In this document: positions 16,857-25,975 of the stretch, one piece after another
How positions within the stretch are numbered: the first letter of the stretch is position 1
How the letters are laid out: every line of letters starts with the position of its first letter
NCBI GenBank assembly: GCA_036266995.1
Contig: DATAWX010000106.1
Coordinates: forward strand, 23,268-87,267
Reading direction: 5' to 3'
DNA: 64,000 bases
Source of the DNA: GCA-003244245 sp036266995
GTDB taxonomy: Bacteria; Actinomycetota; Actinomycetes; Mycobacteriales; Pseudonocardiaceae
Translations under genes and position numbers: made by a program
The notes under the pieces: generated by a model
Databases searched by the model: none
The model's input: the letters and a program-made list of their open reading frames with translations, nothing else
What the model was told of the DNA's origin: nothing

Positions 16857-17690
16857 TCAGCGCTTCTTGCCGGTGCGGCGGCGGCGGACGATCAGCGTGT
16901 CGCTGGCCTTGTGGCGCCGGGTCCGGCCTTCGGGCTTGCCCGCCGGGTTCACCGGGTGGCGCCCACCGGAGGTCTTGCCCTCACCACCACCGTGCGGGTG
17001 ATCAACCGGGTTCATCACTACACCACGGACGGTGGGACGCTTGCCCTTCCAGCGCATCCGGCCGGCCTTGCCCCAGTTGATGTTGCCCTGTTCGGAGTTG
17101 CCGACCTCACCTACCGTGGCACGGCACCGGACGTCGACGTTACGGATCTCCCCTGAGGGCATCCGCAGCTGGCCAAAGGGACCGTCCTTGGCTACCAGCT
17201 GGACTCGCGCGCCAGCCGAGCGGGCGATCTTCGCCCCGCCGCCGGGCCGGAGCTCGATCGCGTGCACCACCGTGCCGACCGGGATGTTGCGCAGCGGCAG
17301 GCTGTTGCCTGGCTTGATGTCAGCCTTCGGACCATTCTCTACGGCATCTCCCTGGCGCAGTTTCTCCGGCGCGATGATGTAGCGCTTCTCGCCGTCGGCG
17401 TAGTGCAGCAGCGCGATCCGCGCGGTGCGGTTCGGGTCGTACTCGATGTGCGCGACCTTGGCCGGCACGCCGTCCTTATCCGCCCGCCGAAAATCGATCA
17501 GGCGGTACGCCCGCTTGTGCCCGCCGCCCTGGTGCCGGGTCGTGATCCGGCCGTAGGAGTTTCGGCCGCCCTTGCTGTGCAATGGCCGGACCAACGACTT
17601 CTCCGGGTGGTCCCGGGTGATCTCGGCGAAGTCGGCGACGCTGGAGCCGCGACGGCCCGAGGTCGTCGGCTTGTACTTGCGGATGCCCAT
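16857..17690 (-). CDS. rplB: 50S ribosomal protein L2
   Basis: This 277-residue protein is close to the peptidyl transferase centre. The motif GVVMNPVDHPHGGGEGK with the essential histidine (His229 in E. coli) is present, as is the start MGIRKYKPTTSGRRGSSV. It is in the standard rplW-rplB-rpsS order. Confidence 0.98.
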   Translation of the reverse strand: MGIRKYKPTTSGRRGSSVADFAEITRDHPEKSLVRPLHSKGGRNSYGRITTRHQGGGHKRAYRLIDFRRADKDGVPAKVAHIEYDPNRTARIALLHYADGEKRYIIAPEKLRQGDAVENGPKADIKPGNSLPLRNIPVGTVVHAIELRPGGGAKIARSAGARVQLVAKDGPFGQLRMPSGEIRNVDVRCRATVGEVGNSEQGNINWGKAGRMRWKGKRPTVRGVVMNPVDHPHGGGEGKTSGGRHPVNPAGKPEGRTRRHKASDTLIVRRRRTGKKR

Positions 17691-17717
17691 GTCTAGGAGT
17701 CCTCACTTACCGTCAAT

Positions 17718-18017
17718 TCACGCCGCCGGTCCGCCGAAGATCTCGATCGGCTTGCTCTCCGGCGACAGCGTCACGATCGCCCGCTTGGTGTCCTTGCGCT
17801 TGCCGTACCCGAACTTGGTGCGCTTGCGTTTGCCCGGACGGTTGAGTGTGTTGACACTGAGCACCCGCACGCCGAAAACCTTCTCGACCGCGATCTTGAT
17901 CTCGGTCTTGTTGGCGTGCGGAGCAACCAGAAAGGTGTACTTGTGCTGGTCCAGCAGTCCGTAGCTCTTCTCCGAGATGACCGGTCTGCGGATCACGTCA
18001 CGGGGATCGGGGATCAT
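17718..18017 (-). CDS. rplW: 50S ribosomal protein L23
   Basis: This 99-residue protein sits at the tunnel exit and docks trigger factor and SRP. It reads DPRDVIRRPVISEKSYGLLD and IKIAVEKVFGVRVLSVNTLN. Its start overlaps the rplD stop by four bases. Confidence 0.97.
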   Translation of the reverse strand: MIPDPRDVIRRPVISEKSYGLLDQHKYTFLVAPHANKTEIKIAVEKVFGVRVLSVNTLNRPGKRKRTKFGYGKRKDTKRAIVTLSPESKPIEIFGGPAA

Positions 18018-18700
18018 CGCACTGCCTCCTGCGCGGTGTTATTCGCAGCCGTGGTGCGCCCGCTGCGCCCGGCCAGGAACGCCGCCAAGGCGTCCGCGGT
18101 GAACACCACCTCGTCGTTGCTCAGCACGTCGTATGTGTTGAGCTGGTCGGAGGTCAGCACGTGCACCGAGGGCAGGTTGCGCACGCTGCGGCGGCTCACC
18201 TCATCGGCGCGGGCGATCACCACCAGCAGCTTGGTGCTGCGGCCGGCCAACGTATCGAGGACGGTGCGAGCCGTCTTAGTGGACGGCGCGTCACCGGTTA
18301 CGAGCGCGGAGACCACGTGCACTCGTCCGTCGCGGGCCCGGTCCGACAGCGCACCGCGAAGCGCCGCGGCTTTCATCTTCTTCGGGGTGCGCTGACTGTA
18401 GTCGCGCGGGTGCGGACCGTGCACGATGCCACCACCGGTGAACTGGGGCGCGCGGATCGAACCCTGGCGGGCGCGTCCGGTGCCCTTCTGCCGGTACGGC
18501 TTGGTGCCACCACCGCTGACCTCGCCTCGGGTCTTGGTGCTGTGCGTACCCTGCCGCGCGGCAGCCAGCTGGGCGACCACCACCTGATGCATCAGCGGAA
18601 TGTTCGCCGGCACATCGAAGATCTCGGCGGGCAGCTCAGCGGTGCCCGCAGTGGCGCCGTTCGGGGTTCGCACATCGACCGTTCTCGCTTCTGGACTCAC
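18014..18700 (-). CDS. rplD: 50S ribosomal protein L4
   Basis: This exit-tunnel protein is 228 residues from a GTG at 18700 that overlaps the rplC stop as GTGA. The tunnel loop KTRGEVSGGGTKPYRQKGTG and RQGSIRAPQFTGGGIVHGP are canonical, with no macrolide-resistance signature visible. A longer reading from 19246 would run antisense-frame through rplC and is rejected. Confidence 0.97.
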   Translation of the reverse strand: MSPEARTVDVRTPNGATAGTAELPAEIFDVPANIPLMHQVVVAQLAAARQGTHSTKTRGEVSGGGTKPYRQKGTGRARQGSIRAPQFTGGGIVHGPHPRDYSQRTPKKMKAAALRGALSDRARDGRVHVVSALVTGDAPSTKTARTVLDTLAGRSTKLLVVIARADEVSRRSVRNLPSVHVLTSDQLNTYDVLSNDEVVFTADALAAFLAGRSGRTTAANNTAQEAVR

Positions 18701-19377
18701 CCCTGCACACCGCCCTTCGCCGCCGTCTTGACCAGCACCAAACCGCCCTTCGGACCCGGCACCGCACCCTTGATCAGCAGCAGCCCGGATTCGGCGTCGA
18801 CTCGGTGCACAGTGAGGTTCTGGGTGGTCACCCGGACGTTGCCCATCCGGCCGGCCATCCGGGTTCCCTTGAACACCCGGCTCGGTGTGGCGCACCCACC
18901 GATCGAACCCGGCGAACGGTGCTTGCGTTGGGTGCCGTGGCTGGCTCCGAGACCTTTGAACCCGTGCCGCTTCATCACCCCGGCAGTGCCCTTGCCCTTG
19001 CTGGTGCCGACCACGTCGACCACGGTCCCAACGGCGAACACCTCGGCGGTCACCTCCTGGCCGATCTGGTACTCCGCCGCATCGACGGTGCGCAGCTCCA
19101 CCAGGTGCCGACGCGGTGTGACACTCGCCGCGGCGTACTGCCCGGCCACCGGCTTGGTGACCTTGCGGGGATCGATGGCGCCGTAGGCCAGCTGCACCGC
19201 GGGATAGCCATCCTTCTCCTGGGTACGGATGCCAATCACTACGCACGGTCCGGCCGCCACCACGGTCACCGGCACGATCCTGTTGTTGTCATCGAAGACC
19301 TGTGTCATCCCGAGCTTGGTGCCCAGTATTCCCGTCACGGTCCGAGTGACCTGATGGTCCGAATCAGTCGCTGTCAT
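18697..19377 (-). CDS. rplC: 50S ribosomal protein L3
   Basis: This 226-residue early-assembly protein has GILGTKLGMTQVFDDNNRIV, the central GTSKGKGTAGVMKRHGF and RKHRSPGSIGGCATPSRVFK. It is longer than usual by a 12-residue N-terminal leader. It follows rpsJ by 10 bases and is coupled to rplD. Confidence 0.97.
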   Translation of the reverse strand: MTATDSDHQVTRTVTGILGTKLGMTQVFDDNNRIVPVTVVAAGPCVVIGIRTQEKDGYPAVQLAYGAIDPRKVTKPVAGQYAAASVTPRRHLVELRTVDAAEYQIGQEVTAEVFAVGTVVDVVGTSKGKGTAGVMKRHGFKGLGASHGTQRKHRSPGSIGGCATPSRVFKGTRMAGRMGNVRVTTQNLTVHRVDAESGLLLIKGAVPGPKGGLVLVKTAAKGGVQG

Positions 19378-19387
19378 TAGCCCGGCC

Positions 19388-19693
19388 TTACTGGATGTTG
19401 ACGTCGACGCTGGCCGGCAGGTCGATGCGCATCAGCGCGTCCACCGTCTTGGGCGTCGGGTCGAGAATGTCGATCAGCCGCTTGTGCGTGCGCATCTCGA
19501 AGTGCTCCCGTGAATCCTTGTACTTGTGCGGCGAGCGGATGACGCAGTACACGTTCTTCTCGGTCGGCAGCGGCACCGGTCCGACCACTCGAGCGCCGGT
19601 GCGCGTCACAGTTTCGACGATCTTGCGCGCGGAAGCGTCGATTGCCTCGTGGTCGTAGGCCTTGAGCCGGATGCGAATCTTCTGTCCCGCCAT
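19388..19693 (-). CDS. rpsJ: 30S ribosomal protein S10 / NusE
   Basis: This protein has 101 residues from the ATG at 19693 (MAGQKIRIRLKAYDHEAID). It acts in the 30S head and, with NusB, in transcription antitermination. It is the first gene of the S10 operon and is preceded by a 300-base leader. An in-frame extension up to 19789 has no similarity and is rejected. Confidence 0.98.
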   Translation of the reverse strand: MAGQKIRIRLKAYDHEAIDASARKIVETVTRTGARVVGPVPLPTEKNVYCVIRSPHKYKDSREHFEMRTHKRLIDILDPTPKTVDALMRIDLPASVDVNIQ

Positions 19694-19825
19694 GGTGGCG
19701 TGCCGTCCTGTCAGTCTCGTGCCGCGGATCTCGTCGTACTGGCCAGGCCGGGACTGGTACTCAAACCCAGTCTCAGACCCACCCCGCACCGGTCCCCGAG
19801 GTCGGGTGTGTCGCGCGCGGCGCCC

Positions 19826-19864
19826 AAATCCGTGTCACAGATCGGTGCCGCAGATCAGTGCCGC
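19826..19864. repeat. Three 13-bp tandem repeats in the S10 operon leader
   Basis: The gap 19694-19993 between rpsJ and the tuf terminator has no gene and must hold the S10 promoter and leader. Three adjacent 13-base units occur at 19826-19838, 19839-19851 and 19852-19864 (plus-strand form close to AGATCRGTGCCGC). No strong -35/-10 pair stands out on the minus strand. The repeats lie 130-170 bases upstream of rpsJ, inside the probable leader. Confidence 0.55.
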
Positions 19865-19993
19865 TGATAATTGCTAGCCGTGCCATCCGCGGAAGGTGCG
19901 CGTATCGCAGCGAACCTGGATCCGCTAAGCCGGCCGATCGTACCGAGCAACCGGTTCATGATAGGTGATAGGTGATCGTCGACCAAATCCGGG

Positions 19994-20026
19994 GAAGACC
20001 CGCCGGCAGCTCGTCGGCGGGTCTTC
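19994..20026 (-). terminator. Hairpin terminator downstream of tuf
   Basis: A perfect 12-bp inverted repeat (GAAGACCCGCCG at 19994-20005 and its complement at 20015-20026) with a 9-base loop lies seven bases after the tuf stop on the minus strand. Only a weak T-rich stretch follows, as is common in high-GC genomes. It separates the str operon from the S10 operon. Confidence 0.75.
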
Positions 20027-20032
20027 AGCGTC

Positions 20033-21226
20033 TCAGGTGAGAATCTTGGTTACTCGGCCCGCACCGACGGTGCGGCCACCCTCGCGGATCGCGAACTTCA
20101 GATTCTCGTCCATCGCGACCGGTTGGATGAGCTGCACCACCATCTCGGTGTTGTCGCCCGGCATGACCATCTCGGTGCCTTCAGGCAGCGTCACGACACC
20201 GGTCACGTCGGTGGTACGGAAGTAGAACTGCGGCCGGTAGTTATTGAAGAAGGGAGTGTGCCGGCCGCCCTCGTCCTTGGACAGGATGTAGACCTGAGCC
20301 TCGAACTGAGTGTGCGGGGTGTTGGTGCCCGGCTTGATGACGACCTGGCCGCGCTCGACATCCTCGCGCTTGATACCGCGAAGCAGCAGGCCCACGTTGT
20401 CGCCAGCCCGGCCCTCATCGAGCAGCTTGCGGAACATCTCGACGCCGGTGACGGTGGTCTTCGCCGACTTCTCCTTGATGCCGATGATCTCCACCTCCTC
20501 GCTCACCTTGACGATGCCGCGCTCTACCCGGCCGGTGACCACAGTGCCGCGACCGGTGATGGTGAAGACGTCCTCGATCGGCATGAGGAACGGCTTCTCG
20601 ATCTCGCGCACCGGCTCCGGGATGTTGTCATCCACGGCATCCATCAGTTCCAAGACCTTCGAACTCCACTCCGCGTCGCCCTCAAGCGCCTTGAGCGCCG
20701 ACACCCGGACGATCGGCAGGTCGTCACCGGGATACTCCTGGCTCGACAGCAGCTCGCGGACCTCGAGCTCGACGAGCTCCATGATCTCCTCGTCGTCGAC
20801 CATGTCAGCTTTGTTCAGCGCGACGACGATGTAGGGCACGCCGACCTGGCGGGCCAGCAACACATGCTCGCGGGTCTGCGGCATCGGGCCGTCAGTGGCG
20901 GCCACCACCAGGATGGCACCGTCCATCTGGGCCGCACCGGTGATCATGTTCTTGATGTAGTCCGCATGCCCCGGGCAGTCGACGTGAGCGTAGTGCCGCT
21001 TCTCGGTCTGGTACTCGACGTGCGCGATCGAGATCGTAATGCCCCGCTGCCTCTCTTCAGGGGCCTTGTCGATGCTGTCGAACGCCGAAGCCTCGTTCAC
21101 GTCCGGGAACTTGTCGTGCAAGACCTTGGTGATCGCCGCAGTCAGCGTGGTCTTGCCGTGGTCGATGTGACCGATGGTTCCGATGTTGACGTGCGGCTTG
21201 GTCCGCTGGAACTTCGCCTTCGCCAC
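20033..21226 (-). CDS. tuf: Elongation factor Tu
   Basis: This GTPase delivers aminoacyl-tRNA to the ribosome. It has 397 residues from a GTG at 21226 preceded by AGGAGG. The GTPase motifs GHIDHGKTT, DCPGH and NKAD are present, and domains II and III are complete to GGRTVGAGRVTKIL. Residues around the kirromycin and GE2270 sites (EGRAGDNVGLLLRG, MVMPGDNTEM) look wild type. It is the last gene of the str operon and ends at a hairpin terminator. Confidence 0.98.
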   Translation of the reverse strand: MAKAKFQRTKPHVNIGTIGHIDHGKTTLTAAITKVLHDKFPDVNEASAFDSIDKAPEERQRGITISIAHVEYQTEKRHYAHVDCPGHADYIKNMITGAAQMDGAILVVAATDGPMPQTREHVLLARQVGVPYIVVALNKADMVDDEEIMELVELEVRELLSSQEYPGDDLPIVRVSALKALEGDAEWSSKVLELMDAVDDNIPEPVREIEKPFLMPIEDVFTITGRGTVVTGRVERGIVKVSEEVEIIGIKEKSAKTTVTGVEMFRKLLDEGRAGDNVGLLLRGIKREDVERGQVVIKPGTNTPHTQFEAQVYILSKDEGGRHTPFFNNYRPQFYFRTTDVTGVVTLPEGTEMVMPGDNTEMVVQLIQPVAMDENLKFAIREGGRTVGAGRVTKILT

Positions 21227-21354
21227 TGGTCTCGTCCTCCTGGACTCGTTCTCTTGGATCCGCTTGATCAGCGGGACCGTCACCGGTCCTGATGTAGCGG
21301 CATGCTGTCAGGTGGTCTCGCGCGGACCTCCCGAGAGGGTCCCGGTGCCCGCTG

Positions 21355-21370
21355 CTGCGGCTAGCCGCAG
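21355..21370. repeat. 16-bp perfect palindrome in the fusA-tuf spacer
   Basis: The 162-base spacer between fusA and tuf contains the perfect palindrome CTGCGGCTAGCCGCAG, starting 18 bases after the fusA stop in the direction of transcription. It could fold into a short hairpin acting in RNA processing or partial attenuation between fusA and tuf. No T tract follows. Confidence 0.4.
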
Positions 21371-21388
21371 CCGGAGAAAATCAGGTCA

Positions 21389-23485
21389 TCATTCGCCCGT
21401 CGCCTTCGCGATAATCTCCTTGGACACGCTGGCCGGGACCTCCGCGTAGGAGTCGAACTGCATGGTGTAGTTCGCCCGGCCCTGAGTCCGCGACCGCAGG
21501 TCGCCGACATATCCGAACATCTCCGACAGCGGTACCAACGCTTGAATGATGCGGGAACCGCTGCGCTCATCCATATGCTGAATATGGCCCCGCCGGGAGT
21601 TGAGGTCGCCGATGACGTCGCCCATGTAGTCCTCGGGAGTAGTCACCTCGACTGCCATCATCGGCTCCAGGATCACCGGGCCGGCCCTGCGCGCCGCCTC
21701 CTTGAACGCCATCGATCCGGCGATCTTGAAGGCCATCTCGGAGGAGTCCACCTCGTGGTACGCACCGTCGAGCAGGGTGACCTTCAGACCGACCAACGGA
21801 TAGCCGGCGAGCACGCCGTACTGCATTGCGTCCTGCGCGCCGGCATCCACCGAGGGGATGTACTCCCTGGGGATCCGCCCACCGCTGACCTTGTTGTCGA
21901 ACTCATAGAGTGCGCCATCGGTGCTCTGCAGCGGCTCCAGTTTGATGATCACCCGGGCGAACTGGCCAGAGCCACCCGTCTGCTTGCGGTGGGTGTACTC
22001 CAGCTTGTCCACCGTCTTGCGGATCGTCTCCCGATAGGCCACCTGCGGCTTGCCGATGTTCGCCTCGACCTTGTAGTCGCTGCGCATCCGGTTCACCAGC
22101 ACCTCAAGGTGCAGCTCGCCCATCCCGGCGATGATCGTCTGCCCGGTTTCGTCATCTTGCTTGACCTGGAAGGTGGGGTCCTCCTCAGCCAACTTCTGGA
22201 TGGCGATTCCCAGCTTCTCCTGATCGCTCTTGGTTTTGGGCTCGATCGCGACCTGGATGACCGGTTCCGGGAAGGTCATCGACTCCAGGATGATCGGCGC
22301 CTGCGGGTCGCACAGCGTGTCCCCGGTGGTCGTCTCCTTCAGCCCGATCACCGCGTAGATGTGACCAGCACGGGCGTCGTCGACCGGGTTCTCCTTGTTG
22401 GAGTGCATCTGGAAAAGCTTGCCGATGCGCTCCTTGCGCTCCTTGGTCGAGTTGATCACCTGCGAGCCCGCGGCGATCCGGCCGGAGTAGACCCGGATGT
22501 AGGTCAGCTTCCCGAAGAACGGGTGCGCGGCGATCTTGAAGGCCAGCGCGGAGAACGGGTCCTCAGTCGAGGGCTTGCGGACCGCCGATGTGCCGTCGGG
22601 CAGCAAACCCACCACCGGCGGCACGTCCAGCGGCGAGGGCAGATAGTCGATCACCGCGTCCAGCATCGGCTGCACGCCTTTGTTCTTAAACGCCGAGCCG
22701 CACAGCACCGGGTAGGCCTGGCTGTGCACCGTGAGCTTCCGGATGCCCGCCTTGATCTGTGCCGCGCTGATCTCCTGACCGGCGAGGTAGAGCTCCATCA
22801 GCTCGTCGTCGGCCTCCGCAACGGCCTCGACCAGCTTCTCCCGGTACTCTTTGGCCGTCTCGAGCAGGTTCGCCGGGATCGCCTCGACGGTGTAGTCCTC
22901 GCCCTTCTGGACCTCCCCGCGCCAGGTCAGCGCTCGCATCCCGACCAGGTCGACAACACCCTCGAAGTCGGACTCCGAGCCGATCGGCAGCTGAACGACC
23001 AACGGGGTAGCGCCGAGCCGCTCGCGGATAGTGCGCACGGTGAAGTAGAAGTCCGCGCCCAGCTTGTCCATCTTGTTGACGAAGCAGATGCGCGGGACGT
23101 CGTACTTGTCGGCTTGCCGCCACACCGTCTCGGACTGGGGCTCGACGCCCTCTTTACCGTCGAAGACGGCGACCGCGCCATCGAGCACCCGAAGCGAGCG
23201 CTCCACCTCAACGGTGAAGTCGACGTGCCCCGGGGTGTCGATGATGTTGATCTGGTGACCGGCCCAGAAGGTGGTGGTCGCGGCGGAGGTGATGGTGATG
23301 CCCCGCTTCTGCTCCTCCTCCATCCAGTCCATCGTGGCGGCGCCGTCGTGCACCTCACCGATCTTGTAGTTGATCCCGGTGTAGAACAGGACCCGCTCGG
23401 TAGTGGTGGTTTTGCCGGCGTCGATATGCGCCATGATCCCGATGTTGCGGACCTTGGCGAGGTCGGTCAGCACTTCACGTGCCAC
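21389..23485 (-). CDS. fusA: Elongation factor G
   Basis: This translocation GTPase has 698 residues and five domains. G motifs are AHIDAGKTTTTERVL, DTPGHVDFT and NKMDKLGADF. Domain IV and V signatures SGGRIPREYIPSVDAG and RRGHIQHMDERSG are present. Its position between rpsG and tuf is the standard str operon order. Confidence 0.98.
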   Translation of the reverse strand: MAREVLTDLAKVRNIGIMAHIDAGKTTTTERVLFYTGINYKIGEVHDGAATMDWMEEEQKRGITITSAATTTFWAGHQINIIDTPGHVDFTVEVERSLRVLDGAVAVFDGKEGVEPQSETVWRQADKYDVPRICFVNKMDKLGADFYFTVRTIRERLGATPLVVQLPIGSESDFEGVVDLVGMRALTWRGEVQKGEDYTVEAIPANLLETAKEYREKLVEAVAEADDELMELYLAGQEISAAQIKAGIRKLTVHSQAYPVLCGSAFKNKGVQPMLDAVIDYLPSPLDVPPVVGLLPDGTSAVRKPSTEDPFSALAFKIAAHPFFGKLTYIRVYSGRIAAGSQVINSTKERKERIGKLFQMHSNKENPVDDARAGHIYAVIGLKETTTGDTLCDPQAPIILESMTFPEPVIQVAIEPKTKSDQEKLGIAIQKLAEEDPTFQVKQDDETGQTIIAGMGELHLEVLVNRMRSDYKVEANIGKPQVAYRETIRKTVDKLEYTHRKQTGGSGQFARVIIKLEPLQSTDGALYEFDNKVSGGRIPREYIPSVDAGAQDAMQYGVLAGYPLVGLKVTLLDGAYHEVDSSEMAFKIAGSMAFKEAARRAGPVILEPMMAVEVTTPEDYMGDVIGDLNSRRGHIQHMDERSGSRIIQALVPLSEMFGYVGDLRSRTQGRANYTMQFDSYAEVPASVSKEIIAKATGE

Positions 23486-23535
23486 GAGAGTTCATCCCTA
23501 GCTGTCTTGACTGTGTCGGTCTTAACCGTGGTTCG

Positions 23536-24006
23536 TCACCAGCGGTAGTGCGCGAAGGCCTTGTTGGACTCGGCCATCTTGTGGGTGTCCTCGCGGCGCT
23601 TCACGCTCGCACCGAGGCCGTTGCTGGCATCGAGAAGTTCATTCATCAGGCGATCCACCATGGTCTTCTCGCGCCGCTGCCGAGAAAAGGTGATCAACCA
23701 GCGGAGCGCGAGGGTGGTGGAGCGCACCGGACGTACTTCGATGGGCACCTGGTAAGTAGCGCCACCGACGCGACGGCTCTTCACCTCGATCGCGGGCTTG
23801 ACGTTGTCCAGCGCGCGTTTGAGGGTCACCACCGGGTCGGTGCCGGTCTTGTCCCGGCAGCCCTCCAGTGCTTGATACACGATCTTCTCAGCCACCGAAC
23901 GCTTTCCCCGGACGAGGACCTTGTTGACGAGCTGAGTGACGATCGGCGCTCCGTAGACCGGGTCGGAGTGCAGCGGTCGCTTCGGGGCAGGACCCTTGCG
24001 AGGCAT
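23536..24006 (-). CDS. rpsG: 30S ribosomal protein S7
   Basis: This 156-residue head-assembly protein begins MPRKGPAPKRPLHSDPVYG and contains GGATYQVPIEVRPVRSTTLA. The ATG overlaps the last base of the rpsL stop. It is second in the str operon. Confidence 0.98.
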   Translation of the reverse strand: MPRKGPAPKRPLHSDPVYGAPIVTQLVNKVLVRGKRSVAEKIVYQALEGCRDKTGTDPVVTLKRALDNVKPAIEVKSRRVGGATYQVPIEVRPVRSTTLALRWLITFSRQRREKTMVDRLMNELLDASNGLGASVKRREDTHKMAESNKAFAHYRW

Positions 24007-24380
24007 CAGCCCTTCTCCTTCTTCGCGCCGTAGCGACTACGAGCCTGCTTGCGGCCCTTCACACCCTGGGTGTCCAGCGATCCACGGATGATCTTGTAGC
24101 GGACACCGGGAAGGTCCTTCACTCGACCACCGCGCACCAGAACGATGGAGTGCTCCTGGAGGTTATGACCCTCACCCGGGATGTATGCCGTAACCTCGAC
24201 CTGGCTGGTCAGGCGCACGCGGGCAACCTTGCGCAGCGCCGAGTTCGGCTTCTTCGGGGTCGTCGTGTAAACCCGGGTGCACACTCCGCGCCGCTGCGGG
24301 CTCCCCTTCAGCGCTGCAGTCTTGGTCTTCGCGAGCTTGTCCTCGCGGCCCTTGCGGACCAGCTGCTGGATGGTAGGCAT
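24006..24380 (-). CDS. rpsL: 30S ribosomal protein S12
   Basis: This decoding-centre protein has 124 residues from the ATG at 24380 (MPTIQQLVRKGREDK). The streptomycin-determining lysines are wild type: TTTPKKPNSALRK (Lys43) and RGGRVKDLPGVRY (Lys88). It is the first gene of the str operon, with a leader of about 280 bases upstream. Confidence 0.98.
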   Translation of the reverse strand: MPTIQQLVRKGREDKLAKTKTAALKGSPQRRGVCTRVYTTTPKKPNSALRKVARVRLTSQVEVTAYIPGEGHNLQEHSIVLVRGGRVKDLPGVRYKIIRGSLDTQGVKGRKQARSRYGAKKEKG

Positions 24381-24660
24381 GGACCAGCTTTCGTCGTCTT
24401 CCGGCTTGCTCTCTGTCATGTGGTGCTGGGTGATCTGGTGCTGCGGTACCCCGGCCACGACGTGCCCCGTGGCCGGTTACTCCGTATCCCGAGGTCGGGC
24501 GTGTCGCTGTGAGCCCAGCCGCTCGGTCGGGTACAAACCCGACGGGAGCTGGGCGGCACCGGCGCCAGATCCGGCGGCGGAAGTCTTTCGACCAACACCA
24601 CCAGCGGTGCACCGCCAACAGGCATACAGAGCGACCCGACCGGAGTCGGGACCGCCAGTA

Positions 24661-24701
24661 AGGGTACCTGGGCGACTTACCGAGGGTCAAAACGGGGTCA
24701 A
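24661..24701 (-). promoter_or_regulatory. Tandem promoter candidates for the str operon
   Basis: The 437-base gap 24381-24817 separates divergent rpsL and the racemase gene and holds no recognisable gene. On the minus strand two overlapping sigma-A-type candidates are seen. One is TTGACC, 18 bases, TACCCT (24690 to 24661); the other is TTGACC, 16 bases, TAAGTC (24701 to 24674). Either would give an rpsL leader of about 270-290 nucleotides. Hexamers were judged by eye. Confidence 0.45.
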
Positions 24702-24817
24702 GAACCATCTCACCCTCGGAACGTGACCTGCTACCCAAAAAGCACAACGCCTACCCTGGTTCATCAATTCCACGACATCGGCGGCCGTTGATAACCAGCG
24801 ACGATGAGGAGGCAGCC

Positions 24818-25975
24818 ATGCCGGGTCCGCTGGTCGGGCTGCGGGTTGTCGAGCTGGCTGGGATCGGCCCAGGTCCCCATGCGGCGATGCTGCTCGCAGA
24901 TCTGGGCGCCGATGTAGTACGGATCGACCGGCCCTCGGCAGGCAAGCAGGGCCTGCAGCTCGCCCCGATCGCCAACGATCAGATGCTCCGCGGCCGCCGC
25001 TCGGTCATGCTCGACCTGAAGGACCCCGCCGGCCTGGAAACCACGCTGCGGCTGGTAGAGCGGGCCGACGTGCTGATCGAGGGCTTGCGTCCCGGGGTCA
25101 CCGAGCGGCTGGGTGTCGGTCCGGTCGACTGCCACGCTCGCAACCCGCGACTGGTGTACGCCCGGATGACGGGATGGGGGCAGACCGGCCCGCTGGCCGA
25201 CCAGGTCGGCCACGACATCAACTACATCGCGCTGTCGGGCGCACTGCACGCCATCGGCAACGCGGGGGCCAAGCCGGTGCCGCCGCTGAACCTGGTCGGG
25301 GACTTCGGCGGTGGCTCGATGTTCCTGGTGCTCGGAGTATTGGCCGCGCTGTGGGAGCGGGACCGCTCCGGTGCCGGTCAGGTCATCGACGCCGCCATGG
25401 TGGACGGCGTCAGCGCACTGGCCCAGATGTTCTGGTCGATGCGCGCTTGCGGATTGTGGAGCGACCAGCGGGGCAGCAACCTGCTCGACTCGGGCGCTCC
25501 TTTCTATGACACCTACGCCTGCGCCGACGGCCGCTACGTCGCTGTCGGAGCGCTGGAACCGCATTTCTATGCGGCGCTGCTGGAGGGCCTTGAGCTCGTC
25601 GGCGAGGAGCTGCCCGGGCAGCTCGACCAGACAGGTTGGCCAGTGCTGCGGCAACGGTTCACCGACGCGTTCGCCAGCCGCAGCCGCGACGAGTGGGGGG
25701 CGGTGTTCGAAGGAACTGACGCCTGCGTGGCGCCGGTTCTGTCGTTCGCTGAAGTGCCGGCACACCCACATATCGCGGCTCGTGGCACTGTCATCACTCT
25801 CGATGGGGTGCCCCAGGCCGCCCCCGCACCCCGGTTCTCGCGCACCCGTCCGGACCGGCCGACACCGCCGCCCAAGCCCGGCGCCGACACCGCCGACGTC
25901 CTCGCCGAATGGGGCGTCACACCTGCCGTTGGTGGCTCTTCAAGGACCACTAACCCCCCGGATCACCGCCTTTAA
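24818..25975 (+). CDS. mcr: Alpha-methylacyl-CoA racemase (family III CoA-transferase fold)
   Basis: This enzyme likely epimerises 2-methylacyl-CoA esters, allowing beta-oxidation of branched or sterol-derived chains. It has 385 residues from the ATG at 24818 behind GAGGAGG. The three racemase residues (His126, Asp156, Glu241 in the M. tuberculosis enzyme) have clear counterparts in HDINYIALSG, LVGDFGGGSM and GALEPHFY. This separates it from CoA-transferases, which have a catalytic Asp in a different context. It lies alone on the plus strand between rpsL and rpoC, and its last codons form part of the large palindrome downstream. Confidence 0.85.
   Translation: MPGPLVGLRVVELAGIGPGPHAAMLLADLGADVVRIDRPSAGKQGLQLAPIANDQMLRGRRSVMLDLKDPAGLETTLRLVERADVLIEGLRPGVTERLGVGPVDCHARNPRLVYARMTGWGQTGPLADQVGHDINYIALSGALHAIGNAGAKPVPPLNLVGDFGGGSMFLVLGVLAALWERDRSGAGQVIDAAMVDGVSALAQMFWSMRACGLWSDQRGSNLLDSGAPFYDTYACADGRYVAVGALEPHFYAALLEGLELVGEELPGQLDQTGWPVLRQRFTDAFASRSRDEWGAVFEGTDACVAPVLSFAEVPAHPHIAARGTVITLDGVPQAAPAPRFSRTRPDRPTPPPKPGADTADVLAEWGVTPAVGGSSRTTNPPDHRL

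Noticed and set aside
20033..21226. Possible elfamycin or GE2270 resistance in EF-Tu
   Set aside because: Residues around the known resistance positions look canonical, in contrast to the altered L11.
20123..21292. A 389-codon open frame opposite tuf
   Set aside because: Antisense to EF-Tu with no independent support.
21542..23548. A 668-codon open frame on the plus strand opposite fusA
   Set aside because: It is exactly antisense to a fully conserved EF-G and its composition (His, Arg, Asp, Leu, Val) is that of a complement-frame shadow in high-GC DNA.
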